Source: Actinomycetaceae bacterium
GTDB taxonomy: Bacteria; Actinomycetota; Actinomycetes; Actinomycetales; Actinomycetaceae
Length of the DNA stretch: 64,000 nucleotides
NCBI GenBank assembly: GCA_030532515.1
Contig: JAUNKY010000004.1
Coordinates: forward strand, 1 to 64,000
Reading direction: 5' to 3'
In this document: positions 27,056 to 34,657 of the stretch, piece after piece
How positions within the stretch are numbered: position 1 is the first letter of the stretch
Layout: each line of letters starts with the position of its first letter
The notes under the pieces: generated by a model
The model's database searches: none
Seen by the model: only the letters and a program-made list of their open reading frames with translations
Told to the model about the DNA's origin: nothing
Position numbers and translations under genes: made by a program

Positions 27056-27415
27056 TCAGCGCTGGTAAGCGATACCGTCACGCAGTTCGCCGCGGCGCAA
27101 AGTTTCTAGCTGTTCTTGCAGAAGTTCTTCAAGTTCAGCTTCGGTGCGGCGTTCTACCAGCATATCCCAGTGGGTGCGGATGGGCTTGTGTAATTTTTCT
27201 TCTTCGGGCTCTGCAGTGCCCAGGTATTCAGCCATATTGCCACATTTGCATTCCCAGGTTGCGGGAGCCGTAGCGTCCAGGGCCATGGTGATTGAAAATA
27301 CGTGGCCAGCTTCGCACTGGTATTGTTTTTGGGTGCGTTCTGCAAAAACGATGCCTTCTTCGGTTTCTAGGGATTTGGAACCGATTTGCATACCTCGCAG
27401 GGCGTGATCTGCCAT
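27056..27415 (-). CDS. rbpA: RNA polymerase-binding protein RbpA
   Basis: 119 residues. The zinc-type core YQCEAGHVFSITMALDATAPATWECKCG has C34, H38, C56 and C58. The basic linker KPIRTHWDMLVERR and the sigma-interaction helix AELEELLQEQLETLRRG follow. RbpA binds RNA polymerase and group 1/2 sigma factors and stabilises the open complex in actinobacteria. The start is taken at ATG 27415 (MADHALRG, the family N-terminus) rather than the in-frame TTG at 27424. A second, divergent RbpA-like gene lies at 55883-56200. Confidence 0.95.
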   Translation of the reverse strand: MADHALRGMQIGSKSLETEEGIVFAERTQKQYQCEAGHVFSITMALDATAPATWECKCGNMAEYLGTAEPEEEKLHKPIRTHWDMLVERRTEAELEELLQEQLETLRRGELRDGIAYQR

Positions 27416-27546
27416 GATAACCAACTTTCTAAATAATTACGGTAACGCTTTGATTATGGAAGATTATTATTTGCGTGAGTTTAGAAGTGGCTGGAAGTGG
27501 CGAGTTTGCGGGGTTTTACATGGTTTCAAACTTCCCCTTCAATCCG

Positions 27547-27560
27547 ATAATGTACATTAT
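27547..27560. promoter_or_regulatory. Perfect 14-bp palindrome upstream of rbpA
   Basis: ATAATGTACATTAT lies in the 216-base gap between the merR-type gene and rbpA, about 130 bases before the rbpA start. It looks like an operator; the protein that would bind it is unknown. Confidence 0.45.
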
Positions 27561-27631
27561 GTCAGATAAGCGGGCGGATAAATATAGGGCAGCAACCAAA
27601 GCCACTACCCTAGATTTATAAACCAAAGAGT

Positions 27632-28213
27632 TTAAGACGCAGTACGACGAGCCCTCCGGCGCGCAGCCAACTCATCAAACATCACTTCATTACCGTCAAG
27701 TTCTTCAGTGGGAAGTTCTGCCAGCGTACCTTCAATCTCACGCCAAACGCGACCAACGGCAATTCCAAAGACGCCTTGGCCACCTTCAATTAGGTCGATC
27801 ATTTCATCGCGGGAACGGCATTCATATACTGACGCACCATCACTCATCAAAGTAATCGAAGAAAGATCAGCTACCCCACGGTTCTTTAAATGTGCCACTG
27901 CTTCGCGAATCTGCTGCAAAGATACGCCAGTATCAAGCAATCGCTTCACTACTTTAAGAACCAAGATATCGCGGAATGAGTACAGTCGCTGCGAGCCAGA
28001 ACCGTGCGCCGTGCGAATCGAGGGTTCCACCAACCCGGTGCGCGCCCAGTAATCGAGCTGACGGTAGCTAATCGAAGCTGCCTGCGCCGCTACCTTACCG
28101 CGGTAACCGGTGTCTGGACCAACATTTTCCAGCGAACCACCGAATAATACGCCCTGGTAGGCGTCTTGTTCGGGGGCAGACTGGGAAGTCTGCGACTCGG
28201 TGCCGTTGGCCAT
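27632..28213 (-). CDS. MerR-family regulator (Rv1828-like)
   Basis: 193 residues. The MerR DNA-binding domain ISYRQLDYWARTGLVEPSIRTAHGSGSQRLYSFRDILVLKVVKRLLDTGVSLQQIREAV occupies about residues 48-107. The following GVADLSSITLMSDGASVYECRSRDEMIDLIEGGQGVFGIAVG is the specific C-terminal domain of the Mycobacterium Rv1828 type. In mycobacteria the gene lies beside garA, as here. The ligand, if any, is unknown. GAGGAGA supports ATG 28213. The DUF151 nuclease gene often found nearby is absent. Confidence 0.88.
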   Translation of the reverse strand: MANGTESQTSQSAPEQDAYQGVLFGGSLENVGPDTGYRGKVAAQAASISYRQLDYWARTGLVEPSIRTAHGSGSQRLYSFRDILVLKVVKRLLDTGVSLQQIREAVAHLKNRGVADLSSITLMSDGASVYECRSRDEMIDLIEGGQGVFGIAVGRVWREIEGTLAELPTEELDGNEVMFDELAARRRARRTAS

Positions 28214-28299
28214 TTGGTTCTCCTCATTAGTAATTATACCGCGTTGATATATATACCTTACGGCCTAGTCTACTGATGCGAAAGGTTATGTGTCGGCGA

Positions 28300-28326
28300 G
28301 TCTAACCTTAAAGTTAAACTTGAGAC
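28300..28326. promoter_or_regulatory. Inverted-repeat operator candidate between ftsR and merR
   Basis: GTCTAACCTTAAAG followed by TTAAACTTGAGAC forms an imperfect inverted repeat. A similar block, GCTAAACCTTTAAG..AGTTTAAGTC, occurs before garA at 29755-29782. MerR proteins bind such spaced repeats, so FtsR or the Rv1828-like protein could be the ligand. Confidence 0.45.
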
Positions 28327-28401
28327 TTATTCGTTATGAAACGGAAGTTTGCACCCAGCTCCACGCTTTACAAAACCGAAGCTACGCCCACTTCCCTACT
28401 T

Positions 28402-29166
28402 TCAGCGATTAAGCTTATCAATCTCAATGCGCAAAAGCTCCTCATGGAGCTTATTTAAAGTAATCCCCAAATCGCGAGCTTCAGCATAAGCCTTTTCCCG
28501 ATCATTCGAGCGATTGCGCCCACGCGTATGAGACACCACCTGATCAATCAAATCCGCATGGCGAGCCGCCGCAGTTTTTACAGTACGAACGTTGCGAGCC
28601 GGAATTCCCAGGGCTTGCAACTGTAAACAAGTAGCCACTACCTGTACGGAACGAGTCGGAAAATACCCGGCAGTATCCGGAGAAATCAACCCAATTTGGG
28701 TTAATTCATCAATTTGCGCTTTAGTTGCGCCCGTCAAGTCACACAGTTCCCGCACAGTCACGTATTCTTTCGTCGGAACTGCCACCACACCCCCGGTAGC
28801 AACTACCCGCGTACGTGGCACAACGTCTGCAACTTCCAAACCAGCGTCTAATCCCGCCAGCTTTTCTTGGATCATCTTCAACGGCAAATAGCTATCGCGC
28901 TGCAGCCGCAAAATATAGCGAATCCGCTCAATATTAGCTAAAGAATACTTCCGGTAGCCGGTTTCAGAGCGATGCGGCGCCAACAAACCAGAATCTTCCA
29001 AATACCGCAGCTTCGACTGCGAAAGTGCCGGAAACTCTTTCTTAACTTCAGTCAGGACATGGCCAATATTAAACTCAGGTTCTTGAGAAAGATCATGTGG
29101 CCAAGTAGTCGCCGGTTGATCAACACCTACTTTGGCAGTAGATTCAGCAGAAATAATGTGAGACAT
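28402..29166 (-). CDS. ftsR: MerR-family cell-division regulator FtsR
   Basis: 254 residues. The N-terminal MerR helix-turn-helix is IGHVLTEVKKEFPALSQSKLRYLEDSGLLAPHRSETGYRKYSLANIERIRYILRLQRDSYLPLKMIQEKL. A second region, YVTVRELCDLTGATKAQIDELTQIGLISP, resembles another winged-helix unit. The FtsR orthologue in Corynebacterium activates ftsZ and also sits next to the garA/odhI gene. No Shine-Dalgarno is visible before ATG 29166. Function is transferred from family and position. Confidence 0.82.
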   Translation of the reverse strand: MSHIISAESTAKVGVDQPATTWPHDLSQEPEFNIGHVLTEVKKEFPALSQSKLRYLEDSGLLAPHRSETGYRKYSLANIERIRYILRLQRDSYLPLKMIQEKLAGLDAGLEVADVVPRTRVVATGGVVAVPTKEYVTVRELCDLTGATKAQIDELTQIGLISPDTAGYFPTRSVQVVATCLQLQALGIPARNVRTVKTAAARHADLIDQVVSHTRGRNRSNDREKAYAEARDLGITLNKLHEELLRIEIDKLNR

Positions 29167-29286
29167 GGGAGCATTTTCAAAATAATAGTGGGTTTACAAC
29201 GGACACCGTAGGACTAAAGCGCATTAACCGGCGATCATTGTGCAAAAAACTAGCACTCAAAATGATCTGGCCGTGGCTACGCTTAC

Positions 29287-29724
29287 CTACTGCGCAGGTG
29301 ATGGATGGTAAGTCAGACGATACTTACCGATCTGAACTTCATCACCGGGTTGCAAAACCGCAGACTCAGAGCGTTCCCGGTTGACGTAAGTGCCATTTAG
29401 TGAACCCAAGTCACGCACTAAGAAGCCTCCCTCATGGACCCTGAACTCGCAGTGCTTACGGGAAACCGTTACGTCATCAAGGAAAATATCTGCCTGAGGG
29501 CTACGTCCAGCCACAATCTGGTCCCCATCCAGTAAGAAGCGGGCACCAGAGTTAGGACCGCGTTGGACAATCAAAAGCGCTGAGCCAGCAGGCAACGCAT
29601 CTACGGCAGCGCGGTCATGGGCAGATAGTGCAGGAGCAACAAAAGTATCCTCAGTTTCGTTACCGCTACCGATAACACCGAAAATACTGGTTTCTGAGGG
29701 GTCAGGTAAATTCATCTCAGTCAT
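29287..29724 (-). CDS. garA: FHA-domain regulator GarA/OdhI
   Basis: 145 residues. The short N-terminal tail contains ETEDTF, matching the ETTxx phospho-threonine motif used by PknB/PknG in GarA and OdhI. The FHA domain follows (VAGRSPQADIFLDDVTVSRKHCEF...LVRDLGSLNGTYVN) with GRS, SRKH and NGTYVN intact. In relatives the unphosphorylated protein inhibits 2-oxoglutarate dehydrogenase and tunes glutamate metabolism. GAGGAGA before ATG 29724. The usual neighbour gcvH is missing between it and the DUF881 genes. Confidence 0.9.
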   Translation of the reverse strand: MTEMNLPDPSETSIFGVIGSGNETEDTFVAPALSAHDRAAVDALPAGSALLIVQRGPNSGARFLLDGDQIVAGRSPQADIFLDDVTVSRKHCEFRVHEGGFLVRDLGSLNGTYVNRERSESAVLQPGDEVQIGKYRLTYHPSPAQ

Positions 29725-29754
29725 ATTGTTCTCCTCGCACGAAAGTTTAATAAA

Positions 29755-29782
29755 GCTAAACCTTTAAGTAATAGTTTAAGTC
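29755..29782. promoter_or_regulatory. Operator-like repeat upstream of garA
   Basis: GCTAAACCTTTAAG then TAATAGTTTAAGTC. It shares the CTAAACCTTwAAGT...GTC pattern with the element at 28300-28326 and lies between the DUF881 stop and garA start. Confidence 0.4.
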
Positions 29783-29794
29783 TAAAATATTTTT

Positions 29795-30547
29795 TTAGCT
29801 ACGTGGCTCTTCTTCAACAACCTGTGCATACTTAAGCTCAGCTGCTTCGGCGACCTCGAAAATCCGCAAAGTACCAATCCGCGTATAAGTGACAGTGGCT
29901 CCCCGAGTCCGGAACTGCTGTCCCGCTCCCCTGGCAATCTCCAACGCCGGCTGAATCGTATCCGCATCCCCAATAATATTGAAAACATACGGGCTGGAAA
30001 TCGGTTTCCCATTTACCAAAATCCCCCCGGCATCTTTTTCAATATAAGTAGAGGCATTGACGCGAATCCCATTTAAAGAAACCGCTTCAGCTCCGGCATT
30101 GCGAAGCTCCCCCAAAACCATCACAAAGTTTTGAACGCGCGCCTTTTGCTGCGGATCAGCAATAGTCATCACCAGTCCCGGGCCTTCCACCGGTACCGTT
30201 CCAGCGGCAATCTGCGCAATTTCTCTTTCACGCACAATCGCTTTTTCTGCGGTGTCTGCTTTAGAACGCTCGTCTTTAAGATTCGCCAGTTCCTGCTCTA
30301 AACGAGCTTTTTCTTCGCGTAGAGCTGTCTCATTAGCAGAGAGGTCATCTAAAATCGTCACCAGTTGAGATTCGGGTAAGCCTTCGAATGGGTCAGAACG
30401 CTGCAGTTTAATCTGCGTAGCCATTGTCCAGCCCAAAACGAACAGTAATAGAGCCACGATCACATGAACGGGCCTAAACCGTGCGGTTAAAAGTGCTTTC
30501 AACCGCGGTAAAGCAACAGAGGTGGCGCCCGGAGTAGGAGTTTCCAT
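29795..30547 (-). CDS. DUF881 membrane-anchored protein (downstream copy)
   Basis: 250 residues. One membrane helix (VHVIVALLLFVLGWTMATQI, about 28-47), a coiled coil (about 66-108, NETALREEKARLEQELANLKDE), then the DUF881 domain with GPGLVMTIADP, LGELRNAGAEAVSLNGIRV and YVFNIIGDADTIQPAL. The domain faces outward by topology. Function is unknown; the three-gene set DUF881-sbp-DUF881 is conserved in actinobacteria (as Rv1823-Rv1825) and is thought to be linked to the cell envelope or division. ATG 30547 shares a base with the sbp stop. Confidence 0.85.
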   Translation of the reverse strand: METPTPGATSVALPRLKALLTARFRPVHVIVALLLFVLGWTMATQIKLQRSDPFEGLPESQLVTILDDLSANETALREEKARLEQELANLKDERSKADTAEKAIVREREIAQIAAGTVPVEGPGLVMTIADPQQKARVQNFVMVLGELRNAGAEAVSLNGIRVNASTYIEKDAGGILVNGKPISSPYVFNIIGDADTIQPALEIARGAGQQFRTRGATVTYTRIGTLRIFEVAEAAELKYAQVVEEEPRS

Positions 30548-30879
30548 TACGCCCCCAAGATAGAGCGGCGAATCGCCGCGGTATTAGAGAAGATACGGAT
30601 ACCTAAAACTACCACCACCGCAGTAGTCATCGCGGAACCAACGCCCAGTTGCACGCCTAAGAAAACCAACAATGAAGCCACAAATACGTTCCACGTAAAA
30701 GAGACAATGAACACGCGGTCGCTGAACTTCCCCTCTAGATAAGCGCGGCCAGCCCCAAAGAGTGCGTCAATTGCTGCCACCACCGCCACTGGTAAATAGG
30801 GTTGAATGCCCAAAGGAATTTCCGGATCAAACCAAATGCCCAGGAAAATCCCTAATAAGAGTCCAAAAACCGCGATCAT
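30547..30879 (-). CDS. sbp: Small basic protein (DUF1290)
   Basis: 110 residues, three membrane segments (IAVFGLLLGIFLGIWF, LPVAVVAAIDALFGAG, VFVASLLVFLGVQLGVGSAMTTAVVVVLGIRIF). The block AAIDALFGAGRAYLEGKFSDRVFIVSF is typical of DUF1290/Sbp. The gene is wedged between two DUF881 genes with overlaps on both sides (ATGA and TAATG), so the three products are made together and probably form one membrane complex. Role unknown. Confidence 0.88.
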   Translation of the reverse strand: MIAVFGLLLGIFLGIWFDPEIPLGIQPYLPVAVVAAIDALFGAGRAYLEGKFSDRVFIVSFTWNVFVASLLVFLGVQLGVGSAMTTAVVVVLGIRIFSNTAAIRRSILGA

Positions 30880-31754
30880 TGATCTTCCTCTTTCACTACT
30901 TGAATTGATTCTATGCTAATTTTCGGCACGCGCAGGGCGGGAAGCACCAGGTCTTCTGCCGGAGTAACCGTTAAAGTAATCCCAAAATCTTTATAGAGAT
31001 CCGCAAAATAGGTGCCGGTACTGCCGGTGGTAACTCCCCGGGCAAGTGCCTCAGTATTACCAATCACCGTAATCTCATAGGGCTGCGCCACCGGCTGGAA
31101 ATTCACTAAAACTGAAGAACCGGCTGTACGTACCGGAGTACGTGGCCCAATGCGAATCCCATTAATCGCAATCCCCTCAGCACCGCTGCGCCACAGTTCG
31201 TTAAGGACCAAGCGCAAATCCTGGTCCTGCACGCTTCCATCCGGAATCTCAGGGTTCCCACTTTGCAAAACGATTTTTAAGCCCGACCCTTTAAGTGCTA
31301 CCGCGTGGGCAGAAACTAAGAGCGGTTTGGGAACCGACGCGAAAGTAACTTCCTGTTCTGCGATTTCTTTAACCTGAGCATCTAAAGCTTTAACCTCTGC
31401 CAACAGCTGGTCACCCTTAGCTTGTTCGGCACGTACCCGATCCAAAAGCTGCTGGTAGGTAGTTTCTTTTTCAGTACGCGTAGAGATCAAAGACTTCACC
31501 GCCACCGTACTGCCCGCAGACAATACCACGGCAATGATGAAAATCAGGATTTTCTCGTACAGCGTATACGGACGGCTTTGCTCTTCCGTAGCCGAGTAAC
31601 CGTAGTTAAGCGGGTCATATAACAGTGCCGAGAGAAGACTCATCGAGTTTTGCTCTCCAGTGGGTTGGTGGGTAGACACGCTGGCTGAGGCTACCACCGG
31701 CGCGTCGGTAACCTCAGCTTGTGCTTGCTGACCCACTGGATTAGTCTCTGTCAC
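30876..31754 (-). CDS. DUF881 membrane-anchored protein (upstream copy)
   Basis: 292 residues. A variable Thr/Gln/Ser-rich N-terminus of about 65 residues precedes a membrane helix (ILIFIIAVVLSAGSTVAV), a coiled coil (QQLLDRVRAEQAKGDQLLAEVKALDAQVKEIAEQ) and a DUF881 domain (LKGSGLKIVLQSGNPEIPDG, LRLVLNELWRSGAEGIAINGIRIG, YEITVIGNTEALARGV). The start is GTG 31754 with AAGG eight bases upstream. First gene of the DUF881-sbp-DUF881 set; it diverged strongly from the second copy. Confidence 0.84.
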   Translation of the reverse strand: MTETNPVGQQAQAEVTDAPVVASASVSTHQPTGEQNSMSLLSALLYDPLNYGYSATEEQSRPYTLYEKILIFIIAVVLSAGSTVAVKSLISTRTEKETTYQQLLDRVRAEQAKGDQLLAEVKALDAQVKEIAEQEVTFASVPKPLLVSAHAVALKGSGLKIVLQSGNPEIPDGSVQDQDLRLVLNELWRSGAEGIAINGIRIGPRTPVRTAGSSVLVNFQPVAQPYEITVIGNTEALARGVTTGSTGTYFADLYKDFGITLTVTPAEDLVLPALRVPKISIESIQVVKEEDQ

Positions 31755-31800
31755 TGAACTGACCTTATTCCATAAGTTACTTGCTCACTCATTTACTCTT

Positions 31801-31841
31801 AACGGGGCGCTTTAAGTAGGTGACTACTTACTGCCCCAGCC
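31801..31841 (-). terminator. Hairpin at the end of pepN
   Basis: TAAGTAG (31813-31819), loop GTGA, CTACTTA (31824-31830), which includes the pepN stop, with outer GGGGC/GCCCC pairing (31804-31808 and 31833-31837). Probable terminator of pepN. Confidence 0.5.
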
Positions 31842-34422
31842 AGTGCCGTTGGATCGCTACCGCCTGTTTCAAATGATGCTCATTTTCAACCATTAGACGA
31901 GTTAGCGCATGTGGGGCATCTGGATAAGAGTCTAAGAAGTTCTTCGCAATGTACAGCAGCGCGTCCGTGTTTTCTTTATTGGAAGTATCTACCGCCAGCG
32001 GGTAACCCCCGGTTACAAAGCGCGTGCCCATCACGATCGAATGGCTCTGCCAGTAGTCTAAAACCGTGCCAAAGAACTCTCCGGCCAAGCCCACCATTCC
32101 CGGCTTTGTACCAGAAATATTCAGACCGTCCAAAATAGCAGTTACCTGGTTATTAGGAAGATCCCCGTTAACTACCTGATCCCAAGCATTTAAGCGACTA
32201 TTCCGCTGTGGGATAGCTGCCTTTGCTTTCAAAGTAGCTACTACCGCTTCACCAGAAGGATCAGCCGCCAAATATTCATCAAGCTGCGTTTCAGTTACCA
32301 GCTCATGGGTAGCGGCAGCTACCAGCGCCTGCCACTTCAAGGTTGGGCCCACCGGGAAAGCAAACTCTGCTTGCGCAATCACACGTTCTAAGAACTGTGT
32401 CTGCAACGTGCTGACACGTCCCAGGTAGGCAACTAAAAGCGTCAGGTTAGTAACCCATTCTTGCTGCAAGTTAGGGTCTTCAAGTGCAAAGGCGGTAGTA
32501 ATTAAGTCATCCACTAAAGTGATTCCAAAATCATCACGCACTTGCGCCGGCAAGTAAAACTTCACAGCTAATAAAGCCTGATCGAAAATGCTCTTTACCA
32601 GCGCAAACTCAGTTTCAGCAGGTAGGTGCTTTGCCATGGTCAGCAGGTAATCTTGCACCGAAAGTCGACGGTTTTCCACCGCTGCCCACAGCGCAGACCA
32701 CACTACCGCCCTAGTCAAAGAAGTAGGCAGTTTAGAGAGGTTTGCTTTGCAGAACTCTAAAGCGTCCTCATCAAGTTCAACCACCGCGTAAGTTAAGTCA
32801 TCGTCATTAGGTAAAACGAACGCGACTTCAGTCCAATCAACCGGGTAGTCAACTAAAGTTTCTTCCCCGGTCAGTTCTACCTCAGGTTTAGCTAAAAGCT
32901 GTCCCCTGGCATCATAGAAACCAAGTTTAAGAGCATGCGGACGAAGTACCGAAGCGCCCGTAACTTTATCAGTGCAATGTTGCGTTAAGCGCAGACCACC
33001 GCCCTCGGGAAGCCTCTCTAAACGTAAACCAGACGGGCTGGAAGTGTGAATCCACGCCTGCTGCCAAGCCTGCAAGTCGCGGTCAGTGCGGCCCGCTTCT
33101 GCCGCAGCTTCTTCCAAAGCTGCCAACAAGTCCTGCATCGAAGCCGAACCAAACGCGTGCCGCGCGAAGTATTTGCGTGCGCCCGCAAAGAACACGTCCT
33201 GTCCCACATACGCGACCAACTGCTTCAAAACTGAAGCACCCTTCGCATAGGTGATGCCGTCAAAGTTCTGCTTGGCCGCTTCCACGTCGGGAATATCAGC
33301 TGCGATCGGGTGGGTGGTTGGCAACTGGTCTTGCAGGTATGCCCATTCCTTACGGCCAGCTGCAAACGCCGCCCATTCTCCGGTGAACTCCGTATTCGCA
33401 ACCAGACCGAAAGACCCCTGGTTATCGGCAAACGACTCTTTTAGCCACAGGTCATCCCACCAAGCAGGCGTCACCAAATCGCCGAACCACATGTGGCACA
33501 TTTCGTGGAAAATAACGTTTGCACGCCGCTGCTTATGGGCGATTGAAGGCGTACCACGGCTAATGAACTGTTCATTGAAAGTTACGCAACCGGGGTTTTC
33601 CATCGCACCGATGTTGTATTCGGGGACATAAACCTGGTCGTATTTGCCCCACGGGTAGGTGAAGCCATAGTTTGCGTGGAAAAAGTCGAAACCGGCGCGA
33701 GTTTGCGCGAAAACGTCTGCAACATCGAAGTACTGTGCCAGGCTCTGGCGGCAGTACAGGCCCAGTTCAATGTCTACGTGCTTTCCGTCGCTAGCTCCCC
33801 CGCTCCAGGCACCATCGGTAAAACGCGCGTAAGGACCGGCTACTACCGCCACGATGTAGGATGAAAGCGGCAAGGTGGGTGGGAAGGAAACCAGTTCTGC
33901 TTCGGTGTTTAATGCGGTGCGAGTGGCTTCTTTGGTGTTGTGGAGTACCACCCAACCGGTGGGGGCAATCACGTTGAACTGCCACTTGGCTTTCATCCCG
34001 GGTTGGTCGAAGCAGGCGAAGACTCGCCGCGCGTCGGTTGGTTCAAAGTGGGTGTAGAGGTAGGTGTTGGAGTCTTCTGTGTCGAAGTAGCGGTGTAGCC
34101 CCTCGCCGGTGGTTGAGTAGGCGCAGCTAGCGACAATTTCAACTTCTAAAGGTTGATTAACTGGAAGGTTTTGCAGCTCGACGCGGCTGCCAGTGAAGGT
34201 GTAATCCGCTGGTTCTCCATTGAGACGCACAGCCGCTACTTCGGTGGCGATTAAGTCAATGAAGGTAGCCGGTTGCGCTGAGGTAAACCGCAACGTTGTA
34301 TGTGAGGGGAAAGTTAGTTGCGTTTTGTCAGTGCTTTGCGAAAGGTCTAGGGTTACGGAAATAGTGTCAAGGTTAGTGGCGTTGGCACGTTCCAACGCTT
34401 CCACGCGAGTAATAGTCTGCAT
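31828..34422 (-). CDS. pepN: Aminopeptidase N
   Basis: 864 residues, M1-family zinc aminopeptidase. The exopeptidase motif is GAMENPG and the zinc site HEMCHMWFGDLVTPAWWDDLWLKE has HExxH plus the glutamate 18 residues on. The C-terminal half is the ERAP1-like helical domain. It removes N-terminal residues from peptides in the cytoplasm; no signal peptide is present. ATG 34422 lies seven bases behind a TAGAAT -10 box, suggesting a leaderless message. Downstream of the antiporter gene but separated by a repeat cluster. Confidence 0.96.
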   Translation of the reverse strand: MQTITRVEALERANATNLDTISVTLDLSQSTDKTQLTFPSHTTLRFTSAQPATFIDLIATEVAAVRLNGEPADYTFTGSRVELQNLPVNQPLEVEIVASCAYSTTGEGLHRYFDTEDSNTYLYTHFEPTDARRVFACFDQPGMKAKWQFNVIAPTGWVVLHNTKEATRTALNTEAELVSFPPTLPLSSYIVAVVAGPYARFTDGAWSGGASDGKHVDIELGLYCRQSLAQYFDVADVFAQTRAGFDFFHANYGFTYPWGKYDQVYVPEYNIGAMENPGCVTFNEQFISRGTPSIAHKQRRANVIFHEMCHMWFGDLVTPAWWDDLWLKESFADNQGSFGLVANTEFTGEWAAFAAGRKEWAYLQDQLPTTHPIAADIPDVEAAKQNFDGITYAKGASVLKQLVAYVGQDVFFAGARKYFARHAFGSASMQDLLAALEEAAAEAGRTDRDLQAWQQAWIHTSSPSGLRLERLPEGGGLRLTQHCTDKVTGASVLRPHALKLGFYDARGQLLAKPEVELTGEETLVDYPVDWTEVAFVLPNDDDLTYAVVELDEDALEFCKANLSKLPTSLTRAVVWSALWAAVENRRLSVQDYLLTMAKHLPAETEFALVKSIFDQALLAVKFYLPAQVRDDFGITLVDDLITTAFALEDPNLQQEWVTNLTLLVAYLGRVSTLQTQFLERVIAQAEFAFPVGPTLKWQALVAAATHELVTETQLDEYLAADPSGEAVVATLKAKAAIPQRNSRLNAWDQVVNGDLPNNQVTAILDGLNISGTKPGMVGLAGEFFGTVLDYWQSHSIVMGTRFVTGGYPLAVDTSNKENTDALLYIAKNFLDSYPDAPHALTRLMVENEHHLKQAVAIQRHWLGQ

Positions 34423-34494
34423 ACATATTATTCTAGTGGATTGTTACTGGGCGTTGGCGGGCACACCCCGCAGAAACACTAGCCTTCGCGCTCT

Positions 34495-34632
34495 TTCGCA
34501 CGGGAAAGCGGTTTCCCGTGCGAATTTAGCGGGTGTGGTCCCTCAATTCGCATACGAAAGCGGTTTCCCGTGCGAATTTGGCCCCGCAACCCCCTCAATT
34601 CGCATACGAAAGCGGTTTCCAATGCGAATTTG
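34495..34632. repeat. Three tandem 52-bp palindromic repeats
   Basis: Units begin at 34495, 34547 and 34599, exactly 52 bases apart. Each has a 30-base stem-loop with a constant core GAAAGCGGTTTC (GCGG loop) and arms TTCGCA...TGCGAA, plus a 22-base spacer ending CCCTCAA in the first two. Unit 1 is a perfect 13-bp stem; units 2 and 3 carry mismatches in the middle of the left or right arm. It lies between the antiporter stop and pepN start. Confidence 0.85.
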
Positions 34633-34657
34633 GGATTTCGAGGGCGCTGCACCCGGC

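Noticed and set aside
34495..34632. CRISPR array
   Set aside because: Only three units, the repeat itself varies, the 22-base spacers are alike, and no cas gene is present.
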